A DNA stretch of 64,000 bases from Akanthomyces muscarius (GCF_028009165.1 NC_079242.1:2232001-2296000); one strand, 5' to 3'. Positions 23,336-34,587 are shown, counted from the first letter of the stretch. The notes: generated from the sequence alone by a model not told the origin. A program made the numbers and translations.

Positions 23336-24453
23336 CAGAGCTGTTTGTAGTGCTGGGGTGAGCGTGTAGTCGGGGGTGGTCGTTTGTAAGTGGCGGTATC
23401 AGCTTGACGATGGGAATCAATCGTAGGTGTATGAGACAATGCAATTATCGAGCTGGCTTGGAATATGAAAAGAGGGAAAACAGGATGAAACAGCTCGATG
23501 AGAGAATTCGTAGCTTCGTCGCAGTCGGACGGCGTATGGTCAAAGGCAAAGGAAGGACGTTGAAGCAGACGACAAAAGAGAGACGTGACAAAAAGGAAAC
23601 GAACAAGAAAAAGGTGCACAAAGAGCGTACGCGTCTCAACCACAGACGTTGGAGAAAGCAGAAAGGATGAAACACTGACCAAGCAGAGGAAGGAAGAAGA
23701 AGAAGTACAAACACCACGCGACTAGGTACAGGTGAGCATCAAGTGGCAGCAAGGCCTGGGGCGTGGGGCAGCAGCCAACTCGGCGTCGCCATTTGGCAGC
23801 AGCCCAGGCTGCAGGGCCGGGCATGTAATCATGGCCAAATGAAGGGCCAAGACCCCCTCTCCCGTTGCACCAGCGAGAACAGAGCGACGATGAATGGGTG
23901 GCCAGCGGTCGGTGGAGGGAATCTGCAGACAGCTAAGCGCCGAGCTTTTGTGTCGGCCGGCATGGTCTTGTGGTGTTTTATTGGTGATTGCTAGCCGCCC
24001 AGCTCTGATGGCTTTGGTGGTGCACAACCATTGGCTGACCCTGGCGGTCGAGTGGAGGGGCGGGCCATGTTCGGCCGGGGATTGCCTGCCACGGCTACCT
24101 TGCGCTACCCTGTAGATGCTCATGTCAAGTGCATCTGGCGCCGTGTGTGTGGTCCGATGTCTTTAATGCTGGGAGGTTATATACCTGGAGATTCTAGTGC
24201 AAGTGGAGATACATTATTATTGTTCTTGGTATAAATGGAAGCATGGCGCTGGTCAACCAGTTAGAGGAGTGTCGAGAACACTTTGCGCTTTTCCTGTCAA
24301 CCAACACAAAACAGAAAACAAACGAATAATGCTGTTAGACGAAAAGAAAAACCCTTATTTTTCCGGTGAATAAAAAGCACGCACTAAAATACACCAATAC
24401 CAGAAATGAGACCACGGACCCCAACGCCGACTATAAGAAAACTCATTCATCAA
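23336..24453. other. 1.1-kb intergenic region
   Basis: This region holds the probable promoter and leader of the membrane glycoprotein gene, with a minus-strand C/T-rich tract at about 23560-23710. Short ORFs here look random. No other gene is supported. Confidence 0.6.
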
Positions 24454-24789
24454 TCAAGCCAAGCCGTTTTTCTCTCTCTCCACCCTCATACAGCGCTCGA
24501 GGCCCTCCTTCCCTACCGCGCACAAGGACTCGTGCTTCGTCATCATATTCTTCCAAAGATTGCGGGCTAATTCCCATGCGCTATCGTCATCAACTTCTTC
24601 CAAAGCCATTTTTTCCATAGCGCAAGCCTGAAGTTTTAAAGCATCGCACCATTCGCTCACCGTTGCGGCGCTCATGGAAAGCGCAATTTCTGCATCATAC
24701 TTTGCATTTTCCGCAGCATCCACGTCTCCGCTCCCTAAATGTGCCCGACCGTCCTCGATGACTTTCTTAACTGTTCTCGTCTCAGACAT
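24454..24789 (-). CDS. Hypothetical 111-aa acidic helical protein
   Basis: This intronless ORF has its ATG at 24787-24789. I recognise no family. The composition is unlike a chance ORF: rich in Ala, Glu, Asp, Lys and Met, poor in Pro, Ser and His, and apparently helical throughout (for example DVDAAENAKYDAEIAL and DDDSAWELARNLWKNMM). It has three cysteines, with no signal peptide or membrane segment. About 50 of 111 sense codons end in A or T, lower GC3 than PRE2 or QRI7 but similar to the transporter and regulator at the left end, so codon use is not decisive. It stands alone, with a 44-bp minisatellite beginning about 10 bp upstream of the ATG, in its leader or core promoter. It may be a young or lineage-specific gene, or a fortuitous ORF. 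Confidence 0.45.
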   Translation of the reverse strand: MSETRTVKKVIEDGRAHLGSGDVDAAENAKYDAEIALSMSAATVSEWCDALKLQACAMEKMALEEVDDDSAWELARNLWKNMMTKHESLCAVGKEGLERCMRVEREKNGLA

Positions 24790-24800
24790 GTTGATGTAAT

Positions 24801-24950
24801 GTGTTGACAGATTGAACTGTAATGTTAATGTAATTGTTGTGAGGGTGTTGACAGATTGACTGAAATGTTAATGTAATTGTTGTGAGGGTGTTGACAGATT
24901 GACTGAGAGGGATGACTGTATCGTTGGTGTGATTGCTGTGTCAGATGACT
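24801..24950. repeat. ~44-bp minisatellite, about 2.5-3 copies
   Basis: Units starting GTGTTGACAGATTGA begin at 24801, 24845 and 24888 (periods 44 and 43). The first two share the TGTTAATGTAATTGTTGTGAGG tail almost exactly, and the third diverges after about 20 bp. The array lies immediately upstream of the 111-codon minus-strand ORF. Confidence 0.9.
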
Positions 24951-25042
24951 AAACAGTTGGTGATGTCTTCTAAAAAAAGGTTCCATGAGCAGCAGATTGC
25001 AGGATATTTATATGCCTTCCCAGATTATGGTGCAGCCGCCAG

Positions 25043-25523
25043 CCGCAATGTGCTTTGATGGTCTGGTGTCTGATTTGCCGCTGCATCTCCCGTTTGTTCT
25101 TTCACGACTGGGAATGATTAAAACATCATATCATACTCCCTTGCCGCAAAGAGTGATCAACCGCTAAACTATAAGGCTCTGTTGGTTTGCTGTCTGCTCC
25201 CGCGCCACATGCCATTGCTCTCTTCATTCATACTCGTGCGCGTTCAAGGCTTCTCTGCCGCTCCTAGAAGCAGTCCAAAGCTATCAACTACCATGCTCTG
25301 ATGGTCTGCTGTCTGTTCGAGCGCCGCGTGCCATTTTCCTATTCTCTCACAGCTGTGCACATTCGCGGCATTTTCCGCCGTTCTTGTAAATGCATAAAGC
25401 TGTGAACTACAATGCTCTCATGGTTTACTGTCTGTTCCTTCGCTAGTTATCATTGTCGTCTTCTCTCACAATTGTGCACATTGAAGGCATCATCACTGCT
25501 CATCGCAAAGTGGAGCAATGATT
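25043..25523. repeat. ~119-bp tandem array, four diverged copies
   Basis: Three copies start with AACTA at 25167, 25286 and 25405, an exact 119-bp period. A more diverged copy precedes them from about 25043. Shared landmarks are ATGCTCTGATGGTCTGCTGTCTG near the start, TTCTCTCACAGCTGTGCACATT in the middle (with palindrome CACAGCTGTG in copy two) and a GGC-rich hairpin-like segment near the end. The period is not a multiple of three, and stops occur in all frames, so the array is non-coding. Confidence 0.85.
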
Positions 25524-27980
25524 CTCCTCCTGTCATGAAGAGGATAAATCGTCGTGGGCAGAGCGAGTCACAAGACAACACAGACACTCACCAATAGACA
25601 CAAAGGCGCTCAATCTACAATGACCAGTCACGTTCGAGCCAGTTCACTGGTACAGACAATATGTCTTGAGACTCTGCCAAGATCATTAGTTAAGATCCGC
25701 GAGTAGCTCAGTGAGTAGCTTTAGATGTCTAAAGACACCGGGGGCGGGGGCGCGCTCGGTGTACTATCCTCGAACCAGATTTGCCAGTGTCGCCTCGGGA
25801 AAGCAACCAAAAGGCATACATCAAATGTAGTGTATGCATCTTGGTCGTTGAGGCGCCACTACGCGATGGAGGCGTTGCATTGCAAAGTGAGACCATCAAA
25901 GACACGCAAAAGCTTGTATCCCGCAAATCTCGCTTGGCATTATTTGCCTGCAACTACAGGACGAGACTACGCGATGTGGCTCCAGATCGACGGGCAATGA
26001 GAGATTGACTGCCGACCGCCAGAGAAATACCGAATTGATCAGGATACCAGCATGTAGTAGGCCAACAAACCCCAGATCTGAACGATCTTGGATACGAACA
26101 AGTACGGGATCCGGCCACGCGAAAGCTACCGGCATATCTCTGTAGAACTGGCAAAGCCACCTTGCGTAAGAGAGAGCCAAGGTAGGCCCTACAACGTAAA
26201 GCATTGCTGCCAGCAACATTTTATTTCTGTAAGTTACCGCTGGGCAGCGTCAGCCTCTAGACTAATTTAGGCATATGTATTCACATGCTTCGAACTACCT
26301 ACCAATCGACCAACGAATAATGCAGGTACCACCAGTATGTAACTGAGACAAGTAAAAGGAGTGGGCCACCGCAAGCGATACTGATAAGGTGTGGCGCCTG
26401 AGAGCAGGATTCTTTATATTAAACAAAGCCGTAGGCTATTGCATAAGCGACATGACAAGCCTGGAGTGGCGCCATAGGCCGAATGTGACTGCAGCAATTG
26501 CACCCTTGCCGTTCTGGGCACATGGAACGCGTCAAAAGAACGCATAGGGAATGCCACGGAAAAGGGCAAGAAAAGCTGATACACAGCGACATGTGGCTGG
26601 AGATTTAAGCTTTTTTTGATGGACCACGCCGTCAGGTACCCGGTGCAAGGGAGAACGGGTGCCTGAGGAGGGTTGGGAGGTAAGTACCGACCGTGCGGCA
26701 CCCAACGTCTACCAGCACCTGTACGGAGTACAAAGGGGCCCTGGAGTGAATAAAATCAGCTTTTGCGCTCAGTGCCTACCTACCTGCCAGATCGTGGAGC
26801 ACGTGTCCACCGAACCAGAGGCGCAGGCAGTCTTGATAGCAACCCTGTGTCGGAGATGAGATGATGTGCAGTGTGTGGCTGATTCTGGTCCCGCCCAAAT
26901 AAGGGCACTTTATCTGGCGGCAGGCCAACATGGCTTGTTGGACGTGGATTGACATGAGACTACGGATACTGCGCATGCTAGTAGCTGGAGAACTGCCAAT
27001 TGTCTCTTGTTTATTTTTCCAAAGTCGCAGAAAAATGTCTGGACTTGCTTGTTATGGCGAATCCGGTAATATAAAAACGCCACCGAAGGCAGGCGCTAGT
27101 TCCCCTGGCGATCTATCAATTTGCGTCAACAGAGGAGCCGCACGCACGCATTTGGCAAATGACATTTTTTGCAACTAATTATAAAATTTGCCGCCAAGGA
27201 CAAGACTTGGAAGGGAGGGTGTGGGCAGGCGTTGCAAAATCGCAAATTGCAAAGACGCCATGCGCGCTACTGGGTATTTTCCTCAAAGACACCGAGAGCA
27301 AGCCAGCCCGTACTTGTCCAATTGGGTGTGTGCATCCGGTATGGATTAGCTCAAAGGAGAAGAAGGGAAAGGGAAGAAAGAACTGGTGATAAGGGGGTGG
27401 TGTCGAAATTAATCGAGGCAGCCTGCATCTCTACGGCGGCTTGCAGCACGATGGAGCGGCGCCACCGAGGGTAATATTAATGCGCTGCGCTGAGTGGCTG
27501 GCCTCGCGGCCGGGGGAGAAGCCTCCCGGCGGCGTGGCCTCTTGAGCCTTTTCTGGTACTCTCCCTCGAGGGCACGTTGCGATGGGCTAATCTGGTGCTG
27601 CTGGCAGGGTTGGGTAAGGTGGCTCACGTCGGCGGCGGCGCGAGGGGTGAGCCATGCTGAAGTGGACAGCGAAGCAGCTCACTGGCACTACGGGGTGCAA
27701 GGGAGTCCTTTGTATTGGCAGCATCCCTCGAAGTATCGCAAGCCCTCGCAAGCCTCGAGGAGAGAACTCGACCTGCTTTGCCCCTGTTATTAGTTGATGA
27801 GAGTTGCCGTTGCATCAACTAGCTGGATTGGCGGTGGGGAGGGAGGGGACAGAGATGGTGACGCTAGCAGCTGCATTGTCAGATGCCGTGGCCCGTTACA
27901 GACACCTTCTCCTCTCCTGTTGGTCCCTTGGGGGCCGTGATAATATTGAAAAAGCTGGGCGCCTGCCTCCTTTATGAATA

Positions 27981-28000
27981 GGGGAGGGGAGGGAGGAGGA
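27981..28000 (+). other. G-rich tract (possible two-tetrad G-quadruplex)
   Basis: Runs of GGGG, GGGG, GGG, GG and GG are separated by single A residues in intergenic DNA. The purine asymmetry is clear, but formation of a quadruplex is only a possibility. Confidence 0.4.
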
Positions 28001-28969
28001 CGACGGGAGAGCAGCACGGATCCTCCAGCGACGAGGCAGGGCGGAAAAAGGCTGTGCGGTTGGAGCTGTGGCACGATGAACATGCGAGCCTGTCGATTGA
28101 CTGACTACTGGTAGTAACAGTGACGAATCATAGCAGATGAGCATACTTGATTGGGTTGTTGATAGCCACCCCTGAATCTGCGACGATGTTTGCTAATTAG
28201 CTGGTGTTGTGAGTGGTGGCAGAATACAAGCCAAGGAATGGCTGTTCATTGTTTGGTTATCACTAGTCTTGGTTACTTCCTCCCTTTTTGTTGACTTTTG
28301 TCTTCCCTTTTTTCTTTTCTAGAAAATCTCTTTCCACATTCATTGCTTTTACGCCCATTCTTCACATTCCTGCCGACAAACGGTGTTTCGACTTGGCACA
28401 CTCCTTATTGTTCCCACCACTACCCAGTACGACGGCTTGGCGCAAAACTGCCAACAACGAACGCGGTCGCTGTGGATTGATCCAAGAAAGTCTAAAAAAA
28501 TTACGACTTCTAAAAAAAGACCTGTGGGATACACAGCTGAGAGGACATTATCAAAACAACCTTGTCACCAGGTCAGCAGCCTTGTCGCAGAAAAAGAAGG
28601 CGCCATTCCCCGTCACGGCGCATGCTTGCATATCGGCGCAACTTTTTCTCTTGAGAAAGATCGGCCACGATTACGAACGGGTTGCCGTCCAACCAGACGA
28701 GAGCGCCATCACAGCCAGCCAGTGAAGCAACGTGCCGGATCTGGGGCGTAGGTATCGTCTGACCTCGTTCTGCGCATGCACTAGCTGTCTTGGAGGGGCA
28801 CATCGGCACCATTTAGCCGCATCATTACGAGTTTCTTGGCCACCAGGCCGGTGAACACGAGATTTTGACAGCGGGAACGATGTGAGTCGAAGAGTTGGAG
28901 CTGTTGATGTGACGAATGAATGATGCTAATTGCCGTGATGTTGGCAGAGTACCAGTAGGTAGTGTCGAC

Positions 28970-28985
28970 AGATACCTAGGTATCT
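28970..28985. promoter_or_regulatory. 16-bp perfect palindrome AGATACCTAGGTATCT
   Basis: A perfect palindrome lies 1.2 kb upstream of the MNN10 ATG. A related 12-bp palindrome, GTAGGTACCTAC, lies at 29303-29314, with several partial copies (CTACCTAGGTACCTAC) in between. It could be a dimeric regulator site, but no factor can be named. Confidence 0.45.
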
Positions 28986-29302
28986 ACCTTACTCTGTACC
29001 TGCCCTGTACCAGTGCCACTACAGCACTGCTACCTAGGTACCTACCCAGGCACTCTCGGCGGAGTGTCTTTCCGTTATCTCGGTGCAGCTGCAGCGCGTG
29101 GACCCCTGAAGCAGCCACCGACTGCAGGCTCGGCGCATTACAGATTTGGGAGACCCGCTCAGCCGTGGGAACCACCAAAACAAAAAAGCCCGGCGTTTGG
29201 TTTTCGTGTTCTTTTGGGGACCTTTTCGCCTGCCAATTGCCTCCCCCAAGCCTTTTTTTGGCGGCTCCCTTGGCCGTACCACTACCTACCCAGGTACCTA
29301 CT

Positions 29303-29314
29303 GTAGGTACCTAC
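29303..29314. promoter_or_regulatory. 12-bp palindrome GTAGGTACCTAC
   Basis: This perfect palindrome sits in a run of CTACC/GGTAC words at 29280-29340, upstream of the MNN10-type gene, and shares its core with the motif at 28970-28985. Confidence 0.45.
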
Positions 29315-30158
29315 CTCCCTACCTCTCAGGTACAGTACCTCCACGACGCTACACACCCTTTTGCTCACCAGCCCGCCAGCCTCTTTTTCTGCCTGTCCAT
29401 TCTTTATCTGGCATTTTTTTTCCTTCTTCGCCTGGCCCTCCTCTTCCCACCCCTCCCTCCAGATTTGGCTCCCGACGAAACACATATCTCTTTGCTCCAT
29501 CAAGCCGCCAACCTGGCTCCTTCAAAGCTTTCCGCCGGCTCCTCGAGCTCCTACAGCGACCGGCCGGCTCACTCTCACCACCGGCGACGCTCCTCTGCCG
29601 GCCCTTCTCCTGTACACGACAACAACCGCCACGGCAACCTGCTCGAGATACACCCACGACAGGCAAACGAGGCGTCTCTGCCCACCATAGTCGGTACGTT
29701 CCCCAGCAGTCCTTGTTATGCCTACATGCCTTCCCCGACAGTTGTGTCTTGCGCTTTGTCTGCATTCGCGGGCAACTGTGTCCTGCATAATCTGTGCCAC
29801 TGCGCACAGCACTTTACCCACGTCGCAGCGCATCCACAACCCGTCACGGTGCAGCAAATTGCACCATGCGCACCGCGCGCCGCCTCTCTCACCCTCCCCG
29901 GCTATTTGCCTCGCTCGACCTTGCTTGCTAGGCTTGCTTGTTCTTGTTTGTGCTTGCCACTGTACCCCTGGGCTTCCAAAATCGCCAAAGACCCTGGCTG
30001 CGACAGCAGCTGTCCTTGGCATCTTTGCACGCCCCTGTCCCACCTGTCCGCCTGTCCGCCTGTCCACCACGTCGTGTCCTTTTTACTGCCTTGCAACCCT
30101 CGTGGCTAACATTGTCTGTGCTACTCGCAATGCAGGAACTCCCTCGACTAATACTCCA

Positions 30159-31614
30159 ATGTCCCTCTCCCGCAGCCCGTCTCCCGTCCCGGGCGGCGGC
30201 TGGTCCAGCCCAGGCCTCAACATGAACAGCGGTCGCTCCAGTCCTGCCAGCAGCCACGGCGTCCGTCCTGTCGCTTGGGAGTCGTCCAAGATGCGAAACG
30301 GCCACCCGTCCTTTTCCACCCAGAACCAAGGCTTCTTCAGCCGCCACATGCGCCGCATATCGAGCAGCTTACCCCGATTCGCCGAAAACGAAAAGGAAAA
30401 GACTATGCGGCCCAATTCGTTTCTCGACAAGGTGCCTCTTGTCGGAAGAGTAAAGCTGATTTTCGGTCGCATGGGCCGCAAGATGAAGTACCGTCTGCTG
30501 ATAGCCTTCTTTATTCTCTTCTGCATCTACGTCTTTTACCACTCGCGTGAGTCGACTCATGCTGTGAACACGCTGCTCCTATTCTGACTTTACAACAGCC
30601 CTTGTCTACTGGTACCGCAGAGCCTCATGGGGCGGCGGCGGTTCCAAGTTTGTCATTGTCCTCGCCGCCAACGTCGGCGGCGGCGTTATGGAGTGGAAGG
30701 GAGCTCGCGAATGGGCCATTGAACGAGACAGCATACGAAACAAGCGCAAATACGTCGCCCGCTGGGGCTATGATCTCGAAATTGTGGACATGAGCACTAA
30801 GAAGCGATATGCACACGAATGGAGAGAAAGCTGGGAAAAGGTTGACTTTTTGCGCAGCGCCATGCGTAAATACCCTGATGCTGAGTGGTGCGTCGCGACC
30901 CGCCTTCCAAATCCCCGCCGCAGCTGCTAACTCAATCTCGATAGGTTCTGGTGGCTCGATCTCAACACCATTGTCATGGAGCCCTCGTACTCGCTGCAAG
31001 ACCACATTTTCAACACCCTCGATAAGAACGCGTACCGCGACATCAACGACTACAACCCGCTCAACATTACCCACCCTTTTACCGACCCGTATCTCGACGA
31101 AGAATCTCGCAGTCCCGTCGGCGACGGAAACCCCAACTCTGTCAACCTGCTGCTCTCGCAAGATTGCTCTGGCTTCAACCTGGGCTCCTTTTTCGTCCGC
31201 CGCAGCGCCTGGACGGAGCGTCTGTTGGACATTTGGTGGGATCCTGTGCTCTACGAGCAGAAGCACATGGCCTGGGAGCACAAGGAGCAGGACGCCCTCG
31301 AGTCCATGTACGAGAGCCACCCTTGGGTCCGACAGCACACTGGCTTCCTGCCGCAGCGCATGATTAACAGCTTCCCTCCCGCTGCCTGCGGCGACGGCAC
31401 CAACACCAACCACACTCGTTTCCACTACCACGAGACGGACCGTGATTTCATGGTCAACATGGCTGGCTGCGAATGGGGTCGTGACTGCTGGGGCGAAATG
31501 TACCACTACCGTCAGTTTAGCTACTGGCTGAACCGCAACCCGTGGGAGCGCTTCAAGGAAGATTTCGTCGCCGTCATCTGGTACCACCTCACTGGCCAAC
31601 ACGTTCGCCTATAA
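30159..31614 (+). CDS. MNN10: Golgi alpha-1,6-mannosyltransferase, GT34 (MNN10/GMA12 family)
   Basis: Exons 30159-30546, 30599-30887 and 30945-31614 (introns 52 and 57 bp) encode 448 aa. The start is MSLSRSPSPVPGGGW at 30159. The frame stays open upstream to 29718, but that part looks like leader. It is a type II membrane protein: a Ser-rich basic cytosolic tail, then a membrane anchor at about residues 109-129 (YRLLIAFFILFCIYVFY), then a lumenal catalytic domain. In the DxD position it has EWFWWLDLN, created across intron 2. Later come QDCSGFNLGSFFVRRS and FHYHETDRDFM, typical of GT34. Family knowledge: Mnn10 works in the Golgi M-Pol II complex, extending the alpha-1,6 mannan backbone of N-glycans. 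A GTACGT donor at about 29694 and the ATGCAG acceptor at about 30137 could bound a 5' UTR intron (inference). Confidence 0.92.
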
Positions 31615-34083
31615 GAAAGCACACGAGCTTCCCAACATTGGTCGACCGACAGCATGACAGCATGCGGACTGCCAAGGTCCAGCTTGCTCTACGATATTTG
31701 GCTGATCTATTTCGATTCTACTGCACATATATATTACACCTACGGTTGCTTCGGCCGCGGGGCATCTGGTGCTGGGACGCGCAACCCTGGGCTAGATGCT
31801 GCCTGCAGTGCTTATAGAGGAGGGAAGGGAGACTCGGCGTTCTTTTGGCGAATCGTTGGCACCAAACATGGTGGCGAACCGACGTATGCTTCGACGGCAT
31901 TAGCAAGCCCTTTGGATGACTTGGAACGTGATGGCCCACCACAGCCTGCTACCGGCTTTGCTAGTTTGACGAAGAAATGTCCACAAAGAAACTGCGCCTT
32001 GCACATTTTGATTTGAAAAGGTCAAAGGCGACATTGTTGCGTGGAAGGTAGTGTACCAATACGCAGCAGACCGTCTCATTGCTACAAAACCAAAGTAGCG
32101 ATGCCTTTTAAACGCGAAAGGGGGGGATTTTGCTTTGAAAAGAGGTTGCATCATGATGCATAGAGGACGGCGGCTGCTCCTGTTTCTATTGTTCTTTTAT
32201 CTGTTGGGAGCAGAACTGGGCCACTTCATGTTGGCGTTGTGCATTTCTTACAACTTGCCTCGTCTATTTTTTCTTCTTTTCTACTCTTCTTCGAGTTGCC
32301 TTTTTACTCTATATTTTTTTCTTTGCTTGTGTTCTGAGACTTTCCCGGCCAGGGAGATTGACGCACAAACCTCACTTTAAGCCCGACTTTTGCTTTTCTC
32401 TTTTTCTTCCTTTTAAAAGAGTCGGGACTGGGTTTTTCTGTATGATTGGGATTATTTTACTGATAGATGTGATGAGATGGGAGCGGACACACATATAAAA
32501 ACTAGGAGAGAGAAAACGCATATAATGACGAAAAAAACTATTTCTCTACGACAGATGCATCTCAGATAGTTGAAGACGATGTGTGACCTGGATACAACGG
32601 ACGAACTGCTTTGAATAAGCAATGTGATGTGCATTGAAGGGAGACGAGGGATGGAAGGAATCAGCTCGAGAGGAAAGATGGGAAAATGTTGAAGAAGAAA
32701 AAATGACAGAACGTCTCATGCACAGCATAGGCAACAATGCTAATAAAGCGCAAGATGGAAACGGCCTACTAAAAATGATGTTTGTAGAGGCGAGGTCACA
32801 AAAGGTCAAGGTGCGAGTCTATACAACTACTGGTAGGCAACGACCGATCGTCTTTCAAGGACCAACTTACACTTTTGCATTTCACCTTGACGGTGAGCTG
32901 CAGTCCTCCGTGTGTCCGTTGGCTACCTGCAGGGAGAAATCCATGTTGGAGAAATCTGGCTGGCGGGGCAAAGACTAACTAGCCGTTCGGCGATTTAGCT
33001 GGCATTGCTCGTACAAGGACTCTCATTGACAGGTTGTCGAGGGAGGTGTTGCTGGAGATCTGAGACTCATGTGTATGGCTGGCTCTTATTTTTGTCCGAG
33101 ACGTAAGTATGCGTGTGGCCGAGTTGCAAGTCATGTGCCCAGACTTGAATGTAGAGTTTGGAGCATATGTCTTGTGCAATCACGGTGACACTGGCGGTCT
33201 GGCGTCGCGCGCTTCTCGCTGCAGGTTGGGGTAACGGGCAGCAGCAGCAACGAGATCTTGCGTGACATGTGTGTATTCTGGCCATGTGGCCGTTGACAAA
33301 CCGTTGCTGAAAGTTAATTTTGCCTTTTTATTTTTCTTTCGGCCTTAGCATCTTTCACGTCGTCAAGGTCTGTGTGTGACGCCATGGCACGGTGGTACGG
33401 TGAAGCTGCGCTTGCACATGTGTCACGGACGAGGACTAATGATCGTCTGACCGAGAGGTGGAAGCGACGATGAGGAGGGGTAATTGGGTCCGGATGATGC
33501 GAGGATTGGAGGAGTTGTTACATTTTCTCCTCACATTTTCGTTGTTTCTTTTCTTTCGTCGCTTTCTTTAAAGGCGCAAGAGACCATGGGCGGTGTCTCC
33601 CTTGCGGCGATTGGCATGCGTGATGAGTGGAGGCTGCAACAGATGGCGGGGCAGATGGGCGAAGCAACGTCTTGCTGGGCGGCTACACGGACAAGATGGA
33701 GCACATGTGCTATCGTGCCAAGAGCTTTTCTAGGTTTCTTTGCTGTCTATCAGTACACTTTTTCACCTTGTGCTATTCCAAGTCGGGATGCCAGATAGTT
33801 GTCAGAGTTTGAAAGAGGGGAAACACTTGGCAGCTTGTGTTGGGCGGTTAGGGCTGTCCAGTGTTGGACGACTTTGACATGGCAGGTACCAAATTCAGGA
33901 CCAAGGAGAATGTTTCGATGTGATTGCATGAATTTCTATATAGGAATGAAATATCATGCATCTGTATTGTTTGGTTTCGCATAGAGACGAGGATCGGCTT
34001 TGGCAAACAATTGGCAGCGAGACGAGACGGGATGATGGCATAAGGTGGCTCCTGATATCAGCGAACAAAGAAGGGAGTAGTAG

Positions 34084-34108
34084 AGGAAGAAGAAGAAGAA
34101 GAAGAAAA
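34084..34108 (+). repeat. (GAA)n microsatellite
   Basis: About seven or eight GAA/AGA units lie in non-coding DNA next to the STRE-like cluster. Confidence 0.85.
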
Positions 34109-34136
34109 AGCTCCGATGCAAGAGCATGTTTCGACC

Positions 34137-34386
34137 AGGGGTCAGCCAGGGCGCTACAGGGGCTTACAGGGGACTTCCGAAGAGGCTCTTGAGCGAATCG
34201 GCGCCTTGGGGCACAGTGGTTGTGTGGGCTTAACACCCACTGTAAGTCTGCAACAGGCGGCCGATACAGGGGACGCAAGCCAATCGTCGCCTGTGCATCC
34301 ACTTTCTGGCACCCCTGCAGCACGTCGACAGATCTGCCAGCCGGCGACGCGCTCTCATTGGCTGCGCCCGCTAGCCCCCTGCCCCT
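34137..34386. promoter_or_regulatory. Cluster of seven STRE-like AGGGG/CCCCT elements
   Basis: AGGGG occurs at 34137, 34158, 34168 and 34268, and CCCCT at 34312, 34376 and 34382. Three share the longer word TACAGGGG. The cluster is about 1.2-1.4 kb upstream of the GH16 gene. Family knowledge: AGGGG is the stress-response element bound by Msn2/4-type zinc fingers (Seb1 in Trichoderma). Activity here is inference only. Confidence 0.5.
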
Positions 34387-34563
34387 GGCAAACGCTCGAG
34401 GTGCGAACAAACGGAAACGCCCAGCAAACAGAGGCAGCAACCAGCAGTCCATTGGAATGCAGCCCACCACCGCCCAGCCTGACGGACGGCTTTTTCCTCC
34501 TCCTCACCACCAACAAACGAAACTATTCACGCGCCCATGTCAACATGCCCACGGACCAAAACT

Positions 34564-34587
34564 AAAAAAAAAAAAAAAAAAAAAAAA
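34564..34587 (+). repeat. 24-base poly-A run
   Basis: An uninterrupted run of 24 A residues lies in intergenic DNA. No retroposed sequence is recognisable next to it. Confidence 0.9.

Larger units (their letters stand above)
24790..30158. other. 5.4-kb gene-poor region with tandem repeats
   Basis: This is the largest gap in the window. It contains the 44-bp and ~119-bp tandem repeats, G-rich stretches at 27841-27858 and 27981-28000, and palindromic TACCTAGGTA-type motifs at 28970-29340. From about 29350 to 30158 lies a pyrimidine-rich zone that is probably the MNN10 leader. Short ORFs (for example 25896-26219 minus and 28288-28725 plus) have no recognisable domain. No transposase, reverse transcriptase or terminal repeats were seen. 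Confidence 0.65.

Noticed and set aside
25043..25523. RIP mutation as the source of divergence in the 119-bp array
   Set aside because: A hand comparison of copies two and three shows transversions as common as C-to-T/G-to-A changes, so there is no clear RIP signature.
25696..25785. tRNA-like start (GTAGCTCAGTGAGTAGC) followed by CTCGAACC
   Set aside because: The 5' part resembles a D-arm, but the acceptor stem cannot pair, the anticodon arm has no seven-base loop and no T-arm forms at the right distance. At most a decayed remnant.
25896..26219. Minus-strand ORF of 107 codons with hydrophobic N-terminus
   Set aside because: The early hydrophobic part looks protein-like, but there is no recognisable domain, the rest is random in composition, and plus-strand frames of similar length overlap it.
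28288..28725. 145-codon plus-strand ORF
   Set aside because: No domain, a random mixture of residues and no plausible splice continuation on either side.
34564..34587. Poly-A run as the tail of a retroposed gene
   Set aside because: No recognisable cDNA-like sequence or target-site duplication borders the run.
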